DNA of 64,000 nucleotides from assembly GCF_000953825.1 (NCBI RefSeq), contig NZ_BBUL01000088.1, forward strand, positions 91,150 through 155,149, read 5' to 3'. Under the pieces are notes generated by a model. It made no database searches, was not told the DNA's origin, and was given only the letters and a program-made list of their open reading frames with translations. Positions 25,582 to 35,728 of this stretch are shown here, one piece after another. Made by a program: the position numbers and the translations under genes. Origin of the DNA: Cellvibrio sp. OA-2007 (lineage in GTDB: Bacteria; Pseudomonadota; Gammaproteobacteria; Pseudomonadales; Cellvibrionaceae). How positions within the stretch are numbered: the stretch's first letter is position 1; every line of letters begins with the position of its first letter.

Positions 25582-25666
25582 AACAAAGGCGTAAAGCTAG
25601 TATCGGGGGTCGAATTGTGCAGGATTTGACAGCTAACTGGTAGCCCGAAATTCTCCCCCGAACACT

Positions 25667-27175
25667 TTATAAACGGGTATTGCTCACAAATGCAATTTGG
25701 GAACCATCTGGCGACCAACTGGGCACATTGATTGTGCCCTGCCCACCGTATACGTAGGCGATGATCTCCGGCTCACCTCCCTCTGCTGGCATTTCACGCA
25801 AATAGACATGACGATAAAATGGATGATCGCCTGGATCTATATCATCCATATAACTTAGAAAAACAATTTTTTTGCCGTCAGGTGAAATGTGCGGAAACCA
25901 ATTGTTGTGATTATCAAACGTAAGTTGCTGTTGATTACTGCCATCGGCGTGCATGCGCCACAGCTGCATCATGCCGGTGCGATTGGAATTGAAGTAGATA
26001 TATTTGCCACTGGGGCTGTATTCCGAACCATCATCCAGCGTCGCCGTATCCGTTAATTGTGTTTCTTTGCCGGTTTCAATATCAACTCGATAAATATCGT
26101 ATTTACCTTTGCGTTCGCCGGTGAATATGAGCGATTTGTCATCGGGTGAAAAACCGTGCAAATAGGAATGCCCCACACCCTTGGCAGTAATTCGCGTCGG
26201 CTTTTTGGAGCCGGTTATTGGCAAGGTATAAATTGTCGAGTGATTATTTTCCTCGGCGACATGATGACTAATCCCAATTAATTTACCGCTCCAGGAAAGC
26301 ACATGATCGTTGTTATTGTTGTTCGCAAAACCTGACTCCAGCACCGAGCTTTTGCCGCGCTTGATATCAAAATTAAACAATAAACCTTTGGAATTATAAA
26401 TAAGCGTTTTGCCATCCTGCGTCCAATTGGGTGCCTGAATTGAATCGGGCGAGCGATACACAATGCGCCGATTTTTAGTTTTCATATCCATAATTTCCAG
26501 ATTACTACCGATGTAATCTTTATAGGGCTGAAAATCTTTTGCGGCAGGAAGAATAATTCTTACATTAGAGAAAACCGCCGTTTCCACCACATCAGGATTG
26601 TGTGCACACAAGCTAAGCCCGGCATAAATTTTTTCACCGAGTTTAATATGCGATACAGAGGTCACCTGAAACGGCTGCCCCATTTTTGCCGCACTCATAA
26701 TGTAAACATCACCCCGGCGCTCTAACTGAATCACATCGGGAGCTTTTATTGCCATCGGGTACTCTTGTGTTTCACCGCCAGCCTGAGCACGAAATTGCAA
26801 AGAGGTTAGACCATCACCGTGCACTGTTGCATGCACATTGGGCGAGCCAGTATCAAGGCTCGTGCGCAAATTCCAACCGACTTTTCGATGCGGATCAACA
26901 CCCGCCCCCTCAAATGCAACATGGGCGCGAAGAATAAAATCACCCGTCAATTGGGTGTAGGCGTAATGCAACTCATCTTCGCCCAGCCAGATATTTTTTC
27001 CTGAACCACTTATGCGGTATTGCTGCAAGGCCGAATCATAAAGCGCAGAGCCTTTATGTTTGACCGCACCTATATCACGGCTAGCGGAAAATTGGCCGAT
27101 GGATTCTGCATGGGCAAACAAAGGAGGCAAAAAGCCGAGCAGAACAATCACCCATCGTTTAGCTATTCTTATCAT
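25667..27175 (-). CDS. Secreted TolB-like beta-propeller protein with N-terminal jelly-roll domain
   Basis: The start at 27175 is preferred to one 18 codons upstream: GAGGGG lies seven bases before it and the product then begins with a signal peptide (MIRIAKRWVIVLLGFLPPLFAHA). The mature protein has a DUF1349-like concanavalin-type domain (about 30-200), then at least six PD40/TolB-type blades marked by FSPDDKSLIFTG, YSPSGKYIYFNSN, ISPDGKKIVFLSY and WSPDGSQIAFVSN. Such proteins bind or process sugars or peptides outside the cell. Function is not assigned; it is not TolB itself, which is shorter and lies in the tol-pal cluster. Confidence 0.75.
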   Translation of the reverse strand: MIRIAKRWVIVLLGFLPPLFAHAESIGQFSASRDIGAVKHKGSALYDSALQQYRISGSGKNIWLGEDELHYAYTQLTGDFILRAHVAFEGAGVDPHRKVGWNLRTSLDTGSPNVHATVHGDGLTSLQFRAQAGGETQEYPMAIKAPDVIQLERRGDVYIMSAAKMGQPFQVTSVSHIKLGEKIYAGLSLCAHNPDVVETAVFSNVRIILPAAKDFQPYKDYIGSNLEIMDMKTKNRRIVYRSPDSIQAPNWTQDGKTLIYNSKGLLFNFDIKRGKSSVLESGFANNNNNDHVLSWSGKLIGISHHVAEENNHSTIYTLPITGSKKPTRITAKGVGHSYLHGFSPDDKSLIFTGERKGKYDIYRVDIETGKETQLTDTATLDDGSEYSPSGKYIYFNSNRTGMMQLWRMHADGSNQQQLTFDNHNNWFPHISPDGKKIVFLSYMDDIDPGDHPFYRHVYLREMPAEGGEPEIIAYVYGGQGTINVPSWSPDGSQIAFVSNTRL

Positions 27176-27334
27176 CACTATCCCCTCAGTGGAAAATATT
27201 CGCCTTTTGGCTTGTAGATACTGCTCCACTTTGCCATCACAAGAGAAAGCTTTTACCGATTTTTACCTAAAAGTATCTTTTTTGTTGATGGGAATTTCAT
27301 GAACTTAATAGCGCGCTTACTGATAAAAAACCAC

Positions 27335-27364
27335 AAAAAAGGATGCAATTTCTTGCATCCTTTT
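27335..27364 (-). terminator. Rho-independent terminator of acs
   Basis: AAAAGGATGCAA and TTGCATCCTTTT form a stem with a short loop; on the minus strand the hairpin is followed by a run of six T, 52 bases after the acs stop. Confidence 0.8.
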
Positions 27365-27415
27365 AGAGGAGTATCTGCTGCCTTTACAACAGCATGGGAT
27401 TATTTATTCACGCGT

Positions 27416-29353
27416 CTATTTGTTCGCGCGATTCTCAATCAACTCATTTACCACCGCTGGATCTGCGAGCGTTGAGGTATCGCCCAGTGAGTCCAGTTCG
27501 TTAGCCGCAATTTTGCGCAAGATACGACGCATAATTTTGCCTGAGCGGGTTTTCGGTAATCCCGGCGCCCATTGGATAACATCGGGGCGCGCAATTGCAC
27601 CAATCTCTTTTACCACCAACGCCAGCAATTCTTTTTTCAGTTCTTCGCTAGGTTGCTCGCCTGCCATGAGGGTCACATAAGCGTAAATACCCTGACCTTT
27701 GATATCGTGCGGGTAGCCAACAACAGCCGCTTCAGCAACCTTGTCGTGCAGCACCAAAGCGCTTTCGACTTCTGCAGTGCCCATGCGGTGACCGGATACG
27801 TTGATTACATCGTCCACACGGCCGGTAATCCAGTAGTAGCCATCGGCATCGCGGCGGGCGCCGTCGCCGGTGAAGTAATAGCCGGGATAGGTGCTGTAGT
27901 AGGTGTCGATACAGCGCTGGTGATCGCCGTAAACGGTGCGAATCTGGCTTGGCCACGCGGCTTTAATGCAGAGGTTACCCTCGCCCGCACCCAGCACTTC
28001 TTTGCCTTCTGCATCCAGTAATACTGGCTGTATACCAAAGAAAGGAACTGTGGCCGAGCCGGGTTTGAGGTCAATCGCACCGGGCAATGGGGTGAGCATG
28101 TGCGCGCCGGTTTCGGTTTGCCACCAGGTATCCATAATCGGGCAGCGGCTGTCGCCGACCACACGGTAATACCATTCCCAGGCTTCCGGATTGATGGGCT
28201 CGCCCACGCTGCCGAGAATTTTCAAACTAGCGCGCGAGGTTTTGCTAACGTAGTCGTTGCCCGCTCCCATCAAGGCGCGAATCGCAGTGGGCGCGGTGTA
28301 GAAGCTGTTTACGCCGTGTTTGTCGATCACTTGCCAGCAACGGGAAGCATCGGGATAAGTCGGCACACCTTCAAACATCAAGGTAGTCGCGCCGTTAGTA
28401 AGCGGACCGTAAACGATATAACTGTGACCAGTTACCCAGCCCACATCGGCGGTGCACCAGTAGATATCACCTTCTTGATAATCAAATACGTATTTATGGG
28501 TCATCGCTGCTTGCAACAGATACCCACCAGTTGTGTGCAATACACCTTTAGGTTTGCCGGTCGAGCCGGAGGTGTAGAGGATAAAGAGTGGATCTTCGGA
28601 ATCCATTACTTCCGGTTCACATTCATTAGCCTGACGCTCGACTAAATCTTCGTACCAGAAATCGCGTTTTTCATCCCAAGCCACATCGCCGCCGGTGCGT
28701 TTAACTACTATACAAGTGTGTACGCCGGGGCACTGGGCGAGAGCGACATCCGCATTCTTTTTGAGCGGGACACGCTTGCCGCCACGCAGACCTTCATCGG
28801 AGGTGATTACAACTTGGCATTCAGCATCTTGAATACGGTCTTTTAAAGCTTCCGGCGAGAAACCACCAAATACGATTGAGTGAATCGCACCGATACGGGT
28901 ACAGGCGAGCATGGCATAGGCAGCTTCGGGGATCATCGGCATATAGATACAGACGCGATCACCCTTTTTTACGCCGCGTTCGCGCAATGCATTGGCGAGA
29001 CGACAAACTTGGTCGTGCAACTCTTGATAGGTAATAAATTGGTCTTCAGAAGGATCATCACCTTCCCAGATAATCGCAGTTTGGTTTGCGCGTGCCGGCA
29101 AATGACGGTCAATACAGTTAACACTGACGTTCAATTTACCGCCAACAAACCAATTCACTTCGCCTTTGCGCAAATCACTTTTAGTCACTTGCGACCAGGG
29201 TTGCTGCCAGGTCAGGAAAGTATTGGCCTGCTCCGCCCAAAACACATCGGGGGCATTGATCGATTGGTCGTACATCTCCTTATAGCGCGCCAGATTGATC
29301 GCCGCGTTGGACTTGAAGCTTTCAGGAACCGGATACAGGTGTACTTCTGACAT
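27416..29353 (-). CDS. acs: Acetyl-CoA synthetase
   Basis: The 645-residue protein is a full-length AMP-forming acetate-CoA ligase. It has the P-loop-like [12 protein letters not shown], the acetate pocket region [10 protein letters not shown], the hinge [13 protein letters not shown] and the C-terminal [11 protein letters not shown], whose Lys is the known acetylation site of Acs. It activates acetate through acetyl-AMP in the cytoplasm. It stands alone with its own terminator. A 200-base upstream region carries no other gene. Confidence 0.97.
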   Translation of the reverse strand: MSEVHLYPVPESFKSNAAINLARYKEMYDQSINAPDVFWAEQANTFLTWQQPWSQVTKSDLRKGEVNWFVGGKLNVSVNCIDRHLPARANQTAIIWEGDDPSEDQFITYQELHDQVCRLANALRERGVKKGDRVCIYMPMIPEAAYAMLACTRIGAIHSIVFGGFSPEALKDRIQDAECQVVITSDEGLRGGKRVPLKKNADVALAQCPGVHTCIVVKRTGGDVAWDEKRDFWYEDLVERQANECEPEVMDSEDPLFILYTSGSTGKPKGVLHTTGGYLLQAAMTHKYVFDYQEGDIYWCTADVGWVTGHSYIVYGPLTNGATTLMFEGVPTYPDASRCWQVIDKHGVNSFYTAPTAIRALMGAGNDYVSKTSRASLKILGSVGEPINPEAWEWYYRVVGDSRCPIMDTWWQTETGAHMLTPLPGAIDLKPGSATVPFFGIQPVLLDAEGKEVLGAGEGNLCIKAAWPSQIRTVYGDHQRCIDTYYSTYPGYYFTGDGARRDADGYYWITGRVDDVINVSGHRMGTAEVESALVLHDKVAEAAVVGYPHDIKGQGIYAYVTLMAGEQPSEELKKELLALVVKEIGAIARPDVIQWAPGLPKTRSGKIMRRILRKIAANELDSLGDTSTLADPAVVNELIENRANK

Positions 29354-29552
29354 GGTTTTATCTCACTGCCGTTATCTTGTTATTGATGGAGAGGGTAGCG
29401 ACGGATGAAATTGGTGACGCGCAACATCCACGCTCTGAACTGAGGTCAAGCTTAGCAGGGTTAACCTTAAAAGCTCAATGACAACGTTGTCCAAATGAGT
29501 GCAAAAAGTGTAAATGTTGCACCGGCAAGTCGCACAAACAAGAAATTATCGA

Positions 29553-29780
29553 TTACTTCTTTTTGATGCCCGGCCCCTCGCGATCCAAACGCTCAAGCTC
29601 TTTTGCGTAAGCATCCATATCTTCCCAATCATAAGCGGTACCCGCATTGATATGATCGGGGTGCAGCGCCCGCTCTTTGGCATTTTCTTGCAGGGTATGT
29701 TCTTTTTCAGCTTCTTCGGCGCCGTCAATATTATTTAACGCCTCATAACGCTTGAGAATTTCGTCAGTTTTACCAGGCAT
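29553..29780 (-). CDS. Small hydrophilic protein of unknown function
   Basis: The 75-residue charged protein (EALNNIDGAEEAEKEHTLQE, AYDWEDMDAYAKELERLDRE) is expected to be soluble and helical. The ATG at 29780 is chosen because AAGGAG lies six bases before it; an earlier ATG six codons upstream includes that SD in its coding sequence. No family is recognised. A terminator separates it from panD. Confidence 0.6.
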   Translation of the reverse strand: MPGKTDEILKRYEALNNIDGAEEAEKEHTLQENAKERALHPDHINAGTAYDWEDMDAYAKELERLDREGPGIKKK

Positions 29781-29808
29781 AAACCACTCCTTAAACAATT
29801 AAAAGCCA

Positions 29809-29836
29809 TAAAAAAAGGCCGCTCAGCGACCTTTTT
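29809..29836 (-). terminator. Terminator of the panC-panD operon
   Basis: On the minus strand AAAAGGTCGC pairs with GCGGCCTTTT (one G-T pair) around TGA, followed by a run of T. It lies 35 bases after the panD stop. Confidence 0.78.
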
Positions 29837-29870
29837 AGACATCAACTCATCCCGCAAGTTACTCAGTTAA

Positions 29871-30251
29871 TTACGCAACCTGCATAGGAATCGTATTCGT
29901 TGTGCGATTCACGCTGTTGTCTTCATTCAGATATACGAGTTTGGGCTTGTGGTTGATCAGTTCTGCTTCGGTAAAGTGACCGTAAGTAGCGATGATCACG
30001 CGATCGCCCACTGCCACCTTACGTGCAGCGGCACCATTCATTGAAAAAGTACCTGAACCCGGCTCAGCCAGAATAATGTAGGTGTGAAAACGCTCGCCGT
30101 TGTTGACGTTATAAATGTCGATTTGCTCGAACTCGCGCATACCAGCCAGCGCAACCAAATCTGCATCTATAGCGCAGGAGCCGTCGTACCAGAGCTCAGC
30201 TTGGGTTACCTTGGCCATGTGTAATTTTGCTTTAAGCATATGTGAAAGCAT
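29871..30251 (-). CDS. panD: Aspartate 1-decarboxylase proenzyme
   Basis: From the ATG at 30251 (GGAGG five bases upstream) the protein has 126 residues, the family length. The start [20 protein letters not shown] is followed by WYDGSCAID, where the chain self-cleaves between Gly and Ser to make the pyruvoyl cofactor. [12 protein letters not shown] and the C-terminal IPMQVA are also standard. PanD makes beta-alanine from aspartate for pantothenate. It follows panC on the same strand with a gap of about 55 bases, so both are in one operon. Confidence 0.95.
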   Translation of the reverse strand: MLSHMLKAKLHMAKVTQAELWYDGSCAIDADLVALAGMREFEQIDIYNVNNGERFHTYIILAEPGSGTFSMNGAAARKVAVGDRVIIATYGHFTEAELINHKPKLVYLNEDNSVNRTTNTIPMQVA

Positions 30252-30306
30252 GGAATCCTCCGGGGGAATCACTTGTGTAGTCGCTAGAAAAACTAACCCA
30301 GCACCC

Positions 30307-31164
30307 CTAGCCTAGAACTACAGAAACGTTGTCAATTAACCGCGCGCCTTGCGTATACATGGCGCCGAGTATAGTGATCTCCCGATCATCGTGCGCCGCC
30401 ATTTCCAGTGTGCGGCTATTGCAAATACTGATGTAGTCCACGCGAAACCCAGCCGCTTCAATTTGCGCCTGCGCCTCGCTCACCAGCACTAAAAAATCGC
30501 GGCGACCATCAGCTATCGCCTGTTTTACCGCATTCAAACTGCGGTTGAGTACTGCTACTTTCGGACGCTCATCGGCAGTGATGAAGCCATTGCGCGAACT
30601 CATCGCCAAACCGTCAGTTTCGCGGAAAATTTCACCGGCGGTAATTTTAACCGGAATACACAAGTCTTCCACCATCCGGCGAATCACCGCCAGCTGTTGG
30701 AAATCCTTGATCCCAAATACCGCTTCATCCGGCTGCACAATATTAAACAACTTGGTGACTACGGTTGTCACGCCCTCAAAGTGACCGGGGCGACTCGCAC
30801 CGCAGAGCACATCGGTCATGGTCGGCACTATCACACGGGTCTGCTCGGCCATACCGTTAGGGTAGATTTCTTTTTCATCTGGGCAAAACAGGTAATTACA
30901 ACCTACCGCATCCAGCTTGGCCGAATCGGCGGCGAGGGTGCGCGGGTATTTGTCCCAATCTTCATTCAAACCAAATTGCAGCGGGTTGACGAAAATACTG
31001 GTGACTACCACATCGCAGTTGCGCTGGGCGATTTTCACCAGCTCGATATGGGCGCAGTGCAAGTTGCCCATGGTCGGCACAAACCCTATGCGCTTACCGG
31101 CTTTGCGCTCGGCAGCCAAGGCTTCACGAAGGGATTGGATATGGTGAAAAACCTGCATACTCAT
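30307..31164 (-). CDS. panC: Pantothenate synthetase
   Basis: The 285-residue protein has the family motifs [51 protein letters not shown] and [16 protein letters not shown]. It joins pantoate and beta-alanine with ATP. In the usual HxGH position the sequence reads NLHCAH, where typical PanC has ALHEGH: the first His is kept and the fourth-position His follows Ala instead of Gly. The partner panD follows in the same operon; panB is not in the window. Confidence 0.95.
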   Translation of the reverse strand: MSMQVFHHIQSLREALAAERKAGKRIGFVPTMGNLHCAHIELVKIAQRNCDVVVTSIFVNPLQFGLNEDWDKYPRTLAADSAKLDAVGCNYLFCPDEKEIYPNGMAEQTRVIVPTMTDVLCGASRPGHFEGVTTVVTKLFNIVQPDEAVFGIKDFQQLAVIRRMVEDLCIPVKITAGEIFRETDGLAMSSRNGFITADERPKVAVLNRSLNAVKQAIADGRRDFLVLVSEAQAQIEAAGFRVDYISICNSRTLEMAAHDDREITILGAMYTQGARLIDNVSVVLG

Positions 31165-31272
31165 GCCTCAAACTAGCCATCAACCAGGCCCGGATTCGGG
31201 CGCGCGATAATACACGCTCAGGATTGAGAAGTATATTTTTCGGGCAAAAAACAACCAACAATAAAATCAACA

Positions 31273-31318
31273 TGTACAATTAATTGCACAACCACAGTTA
31301 ACACCATAAACTTGTACA
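31273..31318. promoter_or_regulatory. YefM-type operator: two TGTACA palindromes
   Basis: TGTACA is found at 31273-31278 and 31313-31318, 40 bases apart, 26 to 71 bases upstream of the yefM start. TGTACA is the core of the long and short palindromes bound by YefM in E. coli, so autoregulation by YefM and YefM-YoeB is expected here. Confidence 0.75.
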
Positions 31319-31343
31319 ACAAACAAGACAACAGGTAAGCGCC

Positions 31344-31598
31344 ATGAACGTCACCACCTTTAGCGAAGCCAGAAACAATCTGAAAAGTGTGTTGGATAAA
31401 GTCGCTAATGATGCCGATTGCACCATTATCACTCGCCGTGACGCAGGCGATGCCGTTGTCATGTCACTCGATTACTACAACAGCTTGATGGAAACCGTGT
31501 ACTTACTGCGCTCACCTGAAAACGCCGCGCACTTGGCCAGATCGATTGAACAATATCGAGCAGGGAAAACAACAGTGAAGGACTTGGTAGATGACTAG
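31344..31598 (+). CDS. yefM: Antitoxin YefM
   Basis: This 84-residue Phd/YefM-family antitoxin begins [20 protein letters not shown] and carries [20 protein letters not shown], the DNA-binding and dimerisation part. The C-terminal tail (about 55-84) would wrap and neutralise YoeB. The stop overlaps the yoeB start by eight bases, and the TGTACA operator pair lies upstream. Confidence 0.95.
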   Translation: MNVTTFSEARNNLKSVLDKVANDADCTIITRRDAGDAVVMSLDYYNSLMETVYLLRSPENAAHLARSIEQYRAGKTTVKDLVDD

Positions 31599-31857
31599 AC
31601 TGCTTGCATGGACGGATGCAGCTTGGAGCGACTATCTCTACTGGCAGGGACAGGATCGCAAAACGCTAAAACGAATCAACCAACTGATCAAAGAAGCACA
31701 ACGCGACCCTTTTGAAGGCATTGGCAAACCCGAGCCACTAAAAGAAAACCTAACCGGTTTTTGGTCGCGCCGGATTGATGATAGCAATCGCTTGGTTTAC
31801 GCCGTTGATGACAGCTATTTAACCGTGATCGCCTGCCGCTACCACTACAAACTCTAA
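31591..31857 (+). CDS. yoeB: Toxin YoeB, ribosome-dependent mRNA endonuclease
   Basis: This 88-residue RelE-superfamily toxin has the YoeB features [53 protein letters not shown] and the C-terminal CRYHY, including the Glu, Arg and His catalytic positions (the terminal HY pair is usual for YoeB). It cleaves mRNA on the ribosome. The gene overlaps yefM by eight bases and runs into the convergent MOSC gene with a four-base overlap. Confidence 0.95.
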   Translation: MTRLLAWTDAAWSDYLYWQGQDRKTLKRINQLIKEAQRDPFEGIGKPEPLKENLTGFWSRRIDDSNRLVYAVDDSYLTVIACRYHYKL

Positions 31858-32360
31858 GATTCTTGCAGCGCGAGCCGGATTACCGCATCCCCGACCCGCA
31901 TCACCCCGCCCTGAATAACTTTGGCGCACAAGCCGCCATAACCAAACATTGCGGCAGTGCCGCCGGCGCCGAGGTTTTCATCCATGCGTGAACAAGGGTG
32001 GCAAAGGGCATTGGTTTCGATAATCACTTCACCAATTTGCAGCCGCTGGTAGCGCAGCAAATTCATATTCATACCGGAGATAACAAGATTACGGCGCAGC
32101 AGACGCGGGTCAATAGACGGAAGACCAGTGTGCTGGCAAATCTGTTGGATGTATTCACGGCTGATCAGCGTGACTTGGCGCGCCGAACCGGGCGATTTTT
32201 TCATGCGGTGATCACCCACCAAACCTAGATCAACCACTGCTTCCGCTTGCTCGACAACCACTACTTCGCCACGTCGTTCCGAACGCAAACCAATCCATTC
32301 CAGTTTTCCCGGAGCGATATTGGCGCAAAGTTTATCGAGCAGGCGGGCTTGAGTGTTCAT
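31854..32360 (-). CDS. MOSC domain protein
   Basis: The 168-residue protein is a stand-alone MOSC domain: [31 protein letters not shown], and the conserved-Cys segment [25 protein letters not shown] proteins hold molybdenum cofactor or act in sulfur-carrier detoxification, for example in YiiM/YcbX-type N-hydroxy purine reduction. The exact substrate cannot be read. It stands between two toxin-antitoxin pairs. Confidence 0.85.
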   Translation of the reverse strand: MNTQARLLDKLCANIAPGKLEWIGLRSERRGEVVVVEQAEAVVDLGLVGDHRMKKSPGSARQVTLISREYIQQICQHTGLPSIDPRLLRRNLVISGMNMNLLRYQRLQIGEVIIETNALCHPCSRMDENLGAGGTAAMFGYGGLCAKVIQGGVMRVGDAVIRLALQES

Positions 32361-32372
32361 TGCGGGAACTCA

Positions 32373-32750
32373 TTAAGATTTGGCGAGATAATCTACGCCG
32401 GAAAGGGATTTGAAATGGGCATCACAAGTGAGCAAACGCGCACCGGCACGCTGGGCGCTCGCATAGACAATAGCGTCAGCTGTTGCCAGTTTGTGCTGTC
32501 GATGCATTTCCGCCGCGAGCAAGGCGGTTTCAGTATCCAGAGCCAGTACTTGGCATTTTTGGGTATAGGCAATCACGGTGTCGGCAATATTCTCATCGCA
32601 CTCGCGCAACAACCACTTGCTCAACTCAAGCTGAACTATAGTAGGCACCAAACAATGCTCTTGCGCAGGAAATAGCCCTGTTAATGCCTGGCGCAAATCG
32701 CCGCCGATGAGCCACTCAATCCAAACCGAGGTATCCACCAGTACAGGCAT
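32373..32750 (-). CDS. vapC: VapC-type PIN-domain toxin
   Basis: The 125-residue PIN protein starts MPVLVDTSVWIEWLIGG (first acidic Asp at 6). The second acidic site is in IVQLELSKWLL and the third in ATADAIVYASAQ with DAH near the C-terminus, so the metal-binding set is complete. PIN toxins cut RNA. The start at 32750 shares one base with the antitoxin stop (TGATG). A longer frame reading from upstream is only the antitoxin in another frame. Confidence 0.9.
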   Translation of the reverse strand: MPVLVDTSVWIEWLIGGDLRQALTGLFPAQEHCLVPTIVQLELSKWLLRECDENIADTVIAYTQKCQVLALDTETALLAAEMHRQHKLATADAIVYASAQRAGARLLTCDAHFKSLSGVDYLAKS

Positions 32751-32959
32751 CAATAGCGATCCTCGCGGTCGCGGTAGTTTTCTGCGCTCGCGCCTTTGGC
32801 AATGCCCGCCAATTCGGACAATTCCGGCACCGGCATAATCAACACCCCTTTGCCTTTGGGGATAAATACAAACTCCTGCCCACTCTGCCAATGCTGCTCT
32901 TCACGCACCTGCTGGGGGATGGATATTTGGTATTTGCTGGATAAGGTTGCGGTTGCCAT
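32750..32959 (-). CDS. vapB: AbrB/SpoVT-type antitoxin of the VapC pair
   Basis: The 69-residue protein has the swapped-hairpin AbrB signature: LSSKYQISIPQQVREEQHWQ followed by GQEFVFIPKGKGVLIMPV. The acidic C-terminus (ENYRDREDRY) would bind the toxin. Translational coupling with the PIN toxin (TGATG) supports the pair. It likely represses its own promoter; CAGATCGATCTA just upstream (32973-32984) is a small palindrome that could be its operator. Confidence 0.88.
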   Translation of the reverse strand: MATATLSSKYQISIPQQVREEQHWQSGQEFVFIPKGKGVLIMPVPELSELAGIAKGASAENYRDREDRY

Positions 32960-33033
32960 TTCTTACTCCCGACAGATCGATCTAACATTAGTAAGAATAT
33001 AAATAGCTCTTGGTCAATTAGCAAGCAAGTCGG

Positions 33034-34440
33034 CTAATACTGATCCTGCTGGAAATACTCAGGCGCGAGGTTATCAAAACGGGTGTATTTGCCCACAAAC
33101 GCGGCGCGACAGGTGCCGATTTCGCCGTTACGCTGTTTACCGATGATCAATTCGGCCATTCCTTTGTCGGGGCTGTCTTCGTTGTAGTACTCGTCGCGGT
33201 AGATGAACAGGATTACGTCGGCGTCCTGCTCGATGGCGCCGGATTCACGCAAGTCCGAGTTCATTGGGCGTTTGTTGGGGCGCTGCTCCACGCCGCGGTT
33301 GAGCTGTGAGAGCGCGATCATCGGGCATTCAAATTCTTTGGCGATACCCTTGAGCGAGCGCGAGATTTCGGAAATCTCTTGGGTACGACCCTCACCGCCA
33401 CCGGCAACGGTCATCAGCTGCAAATAGTCCACCATGATCATGCCGGGGTTGCCGTGTTCGCGGGCGATGCGGCGGATACGGGCGCGCATTTCCTGTGGAT
33501 TCAAACCGCCGGTATCGTCGATAAACAGCAGCTTGTCTTTCATTTTGGCAACAGCGGAGGAGAGCTTGGGCCAATCCTCTTCGGTGAGTTTGCCGTTGCG
33601 CATCTTGCCCTGATCGATACGGCCAATGGAGGACATCATCCGCATCACCAGCGCTGCCGAGGGCATTTCCATACTGAATACCAGCACCGGTTTGGGCTGA
33701 TTAAATAGCGCGCCTTCCACAAAGTTGAGCGCCAGCGCGGTTTTTCCCATCGATGGACGCGCGGCGAGAATGATTAATTCCCCCGGCTGCCAGCCAGAGG
33801 TGCGCTGATCCAGATCGGTAATACCCGAGGGCACACCGGTGATATCGCTACCCGAGCGAAACAGTTCGTCAATGCGCTGTACGGTTTGTTTGAGTAAGTC
33901 GTTTACACCGACCAAACCGCCCTCTTTGGGGCGATCTTCGGCGATTTCCGCAACGCGCTTTTCGGCCAGCTGGAGCAGATCGTCTGAATCCAGACCGGCG
34001 GGATTCATACTCGACTTGCTAATTTCTTGCGCTGCACCAATCAGTTGGCGCAGGGTTGAACGCTCGCGCACAATTTTAGCGTAAGCGGCGATATTCGCGG
34101 CACTCGGGGTATTGTTGGCCATCTCGACCAGATAACCCAAACCGCCAATACGCTCTAATTCATCGTGTTTGTGTAATTCTTCGGAGAGGGTGATGACATC
34201 GAGCGGCTGACCGGCTTCTTGCAGCTCGATCATCATGCGGAAGATAAGCTTGTGATCTTCGCGGAAAAAGTCTGCCTCAGAGATGACTTCCAGCACCGCA
34301 TCCAGGCGATTGTTATCGAGCATTAACCCGCCCAATACCGATTGCTCGGCTTCCACCGAGTGCGGCAAGGCGCTGTGGTTGGATAGCTCGCTCGCGAGGC
34401 GATCCTCAAAACTGGATGATTCGAAACTGGATTCAGGCAT
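33034..34440 (-). CDS. dnaB: Replicative DNA helicase DnaB
   Basis: The 468-residue protein has the N-terminal DnaB fold with PHSVEAEQSVLGGLMLDN, the Walker A ARPSMGKTALALN, the Walker B-like MIMVDYLQLM and the C-terminal SQLNRGVEQRPNKRPMNSDL. DnaB is the ring helicase at the replication fork. It lies downstream of the S6-S18-L9 operon, the typical gammaproteobacterial order, but a strong terminator lies between rplI and dnaB. Confidence 0.97.
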   Translation of the reverse strand: MPESSFESSSFEDRLASELSNHSALPHSVEAEQSVLGGLMLDNNRLDAVLEVISEADFFREDHKLIFRMMIELQEAGQPLDVITLSEELHKHDELERIGGLGYLVEMANNTPSAANIAAYAKIVRERSTLRQLIGAAQEISKSSMNPAGLDSDDLLQLAEKRVAEIAEDRPKEGGLVGVNDLLKQTVQRIDELFRSGSDITGVPSGITDLDQRTSGWQPGELIILAARPSMGKTALALNFVEGALFNQPKPVLVFSMEMPSAALVMRMMSSIGRIDQGKMRNGKLTEEDWPKLSSAVAKMKDKLLFIDDTGGLNPQEMRARIRRIAREHGNPGMIMVDYLQLMTVAGGGEGRTQEISEISRSLKGIAKEFECPMIALSQLNRGVEQRPNKRPMNSDLRESGAIEQDADVILFIYRDEYYNEDSPDKGMAELIIGKQRNGEIGTCRAAFVGKYTRFDNLAPEYFQQDQY

Positions 34441-34502
34441 AGGTCGTTAAAACACTTGCGTAGTTATTTATCTAATCGATATTGATCGAATTGCGTGCAA
34501 AA

Positions 34503-34552
34503 AAAATCGGGCACTTCTAAACCCCGAAAGGGGTGTCGATAGTGCCCGATTT
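34503..34552 (-). terminator. Strong terminator after rplI
   Basis: AAATCGGGCACT at 34504 pairs with AGTGCCCGATTT, and an inner hairpin ACCCCGAAAGGGGT fills the loop. On the minus strand the stem is followed by a T-run. It separates rpsF-rpsR-rplI from dnaB. Confidence 0.88.
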
Positions 34553-34601
34553 CATCTTGCTTGTCAGCAGAAGCCGACTCGCAGAACTGTGCGCCAAAGA
34601 A

Positions 34602-35048
34602 TTACTCTGGAACAACAGCCAATTTAACAGCTTGGATCACTTCAGAGTGCAGCTGAACATCGATCTCATATTGACCGATTTCACGCAGAACACCTTGTGG
34701 CAAGCGAACTTCTGACTTGGCAACTTCAACGCCAGCAGCAGTGATTGCTTCAGCGATGTCGCGAGTACCGATAGAACCGAACAAACGGCCTTCGTCACCG
34801 GCTTTGGCAGCGATAGTTACTTCCAACGCGGCTAGCTTCTCAGCGCGCGCAGTCGCTTCAGCGATTTTGGCAGCTGCAGCAGCTTCCAAACCAGCGCGAC
34901 GAACTTCGAAGTCAGCGATGTTTTTAGCAGTAGCAGCAACAGCCTTGCCTTGTGGCAACAGGTAGTTACGGCCATAGCCAGACTTAACGGTAACCTTGTC
35001 ACCGATAGCGCCTAATTTACCTACTTTATCGAGCAGAATAACTTCCAT
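34602..35048 (-). CDS. rplI: 50S ribosomal protein L9
   Basis: The 148-residue protein begins [20 protein letters not shown] and has [20 protein letters not shown], the L9 signature, followed by the long connecting helix rich in Ala/Glu and a C-terminal RNA-binding domain ([22 protein letters not shown]). Length is usual. It is the last gene of the rpsF-rpsR-rplI operon, 12 bases after rpsR. Confidence 0.97.
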   Translation of the reverse strand: MEVILLDKVGKLGAIGDKVTVKSGYGRNYLLPQGKAVAATAKNIADFEVRRAGLEAAAAAKIAEATARAEKLAALEVTIAAKAGDEGRLFGSIGTRDIAEAITAAGVEVAKSEVRLPQGVLREIGQYEIDVQLHSEVIQAVKLAVVPE

Positions 35049-35060
35049 CTCTATTACCCC

Positions 35061-35288
35061 TTACTCGTGGCTGTCAGTGTATGGAATCAAAGCCAGGTAA
35101 CGAGCACGCTTGATAGCAGTAGCCAACTGACGTTGGTATTTCGCTTTGGTGCCAGTGATACGGCTTGGAACGATCTTGCCAGTTTCAGTGATGTAGGCTT
35201 TCAGGGTTTCGATATCTTTGTAATCGATACGCTTGGTGCCTTCAGCGGTAAAACGGCAGAATTTGCGACGACGGAAAAAACGGGCCAT
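35061..35288 (-). CDS. rpsR: 30S ribosomal protein S18
   Basis: The 75-residue protein [20 protein letters not shown] with [19 protein letters not shown] is a full-length S18, which pairs with S6 on the 30S platform. It starts two bases after the rpsF stop and is co-transcribed. Confidence 0.98.
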   Translation of the reverse strand: MARFFRRRKFCRFTAEGTKRIDYKDIETLKAYITETGKIVPSRITGTKAKYQRQLATAIKRARYLALIPYTDSHE

Positions 35289-35290
35289 GG

Positions 35291-35728
35291 TTATACCTCC
35301 TGCTCTTCTTCAAAATCATCTGCATCAGCGCCGTCTTCATCAGACAGATCTTCTGCGTCATCACGACGTTCGGTACGTGGTGGACGTGCCTTGCGCTCGC
35401 GGCCTTCTTTCTCAGCCTTCATGATGAATGATTCTTCAGTGATAGCAGCATCTTCACGCAGAACCATGCTGCGCAAAACGGCGTCGTTATAACGGAAGTT
35501 GGTGGTCAACTCTTCCAACACCGCGTCAGAGCACTCTACATTCATCATGATGTAGTGAGCTTTGTGAACTTTGTTGATTGAGTAGGCTAATTGGCGACGG
35601 CCCCAGTCTTCCAGACGGTGAACTTGACCACCATCGTTTTTGATAGAAGCGCTGTAACGCTCAACCATTGCTGGAACTTGTTCGCTTTGGTCTGGGTGAA
35701 CCAGAAAAACGATTTCGTAATGACGCAT
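35291..35728 (-). CDS. rpsF: 30S ribosomal protein S6
   Basis: The 145-residue protein [20 protein letters not shown] with [20 protein letters not shown] is S6. The C-terminal 45 residues are an acidic tail ([16 protein letters not shown]), typical of gammaproteobacterial S6 that can be extended with glutamates by RimK. It leads the rpsF-rpsR-rplI operon; an S6:S18 leader element is expected upstream, but I could not confirm its fold by eye. Confidence 0.97.
   Translation of the reverse strand: MRHYEIVFLVHPDQSEQVPAMVERYSASIKNDGGQVHRLEDWGRRQLAYSINKVHKAHYIMMNVECSDAVLEELTTNFRYNDAVLRSMVLREDAAITEESFIMKAEKEGRERKARPPRTERRDDAEDLSDEDGADADDFEEEQEV

Noticed and set aside
32751..32891. Upstream extension of the VapC frame
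   Set aside because: It reads the antitoxin gene in another frame; the PIN domain starts at 32750.
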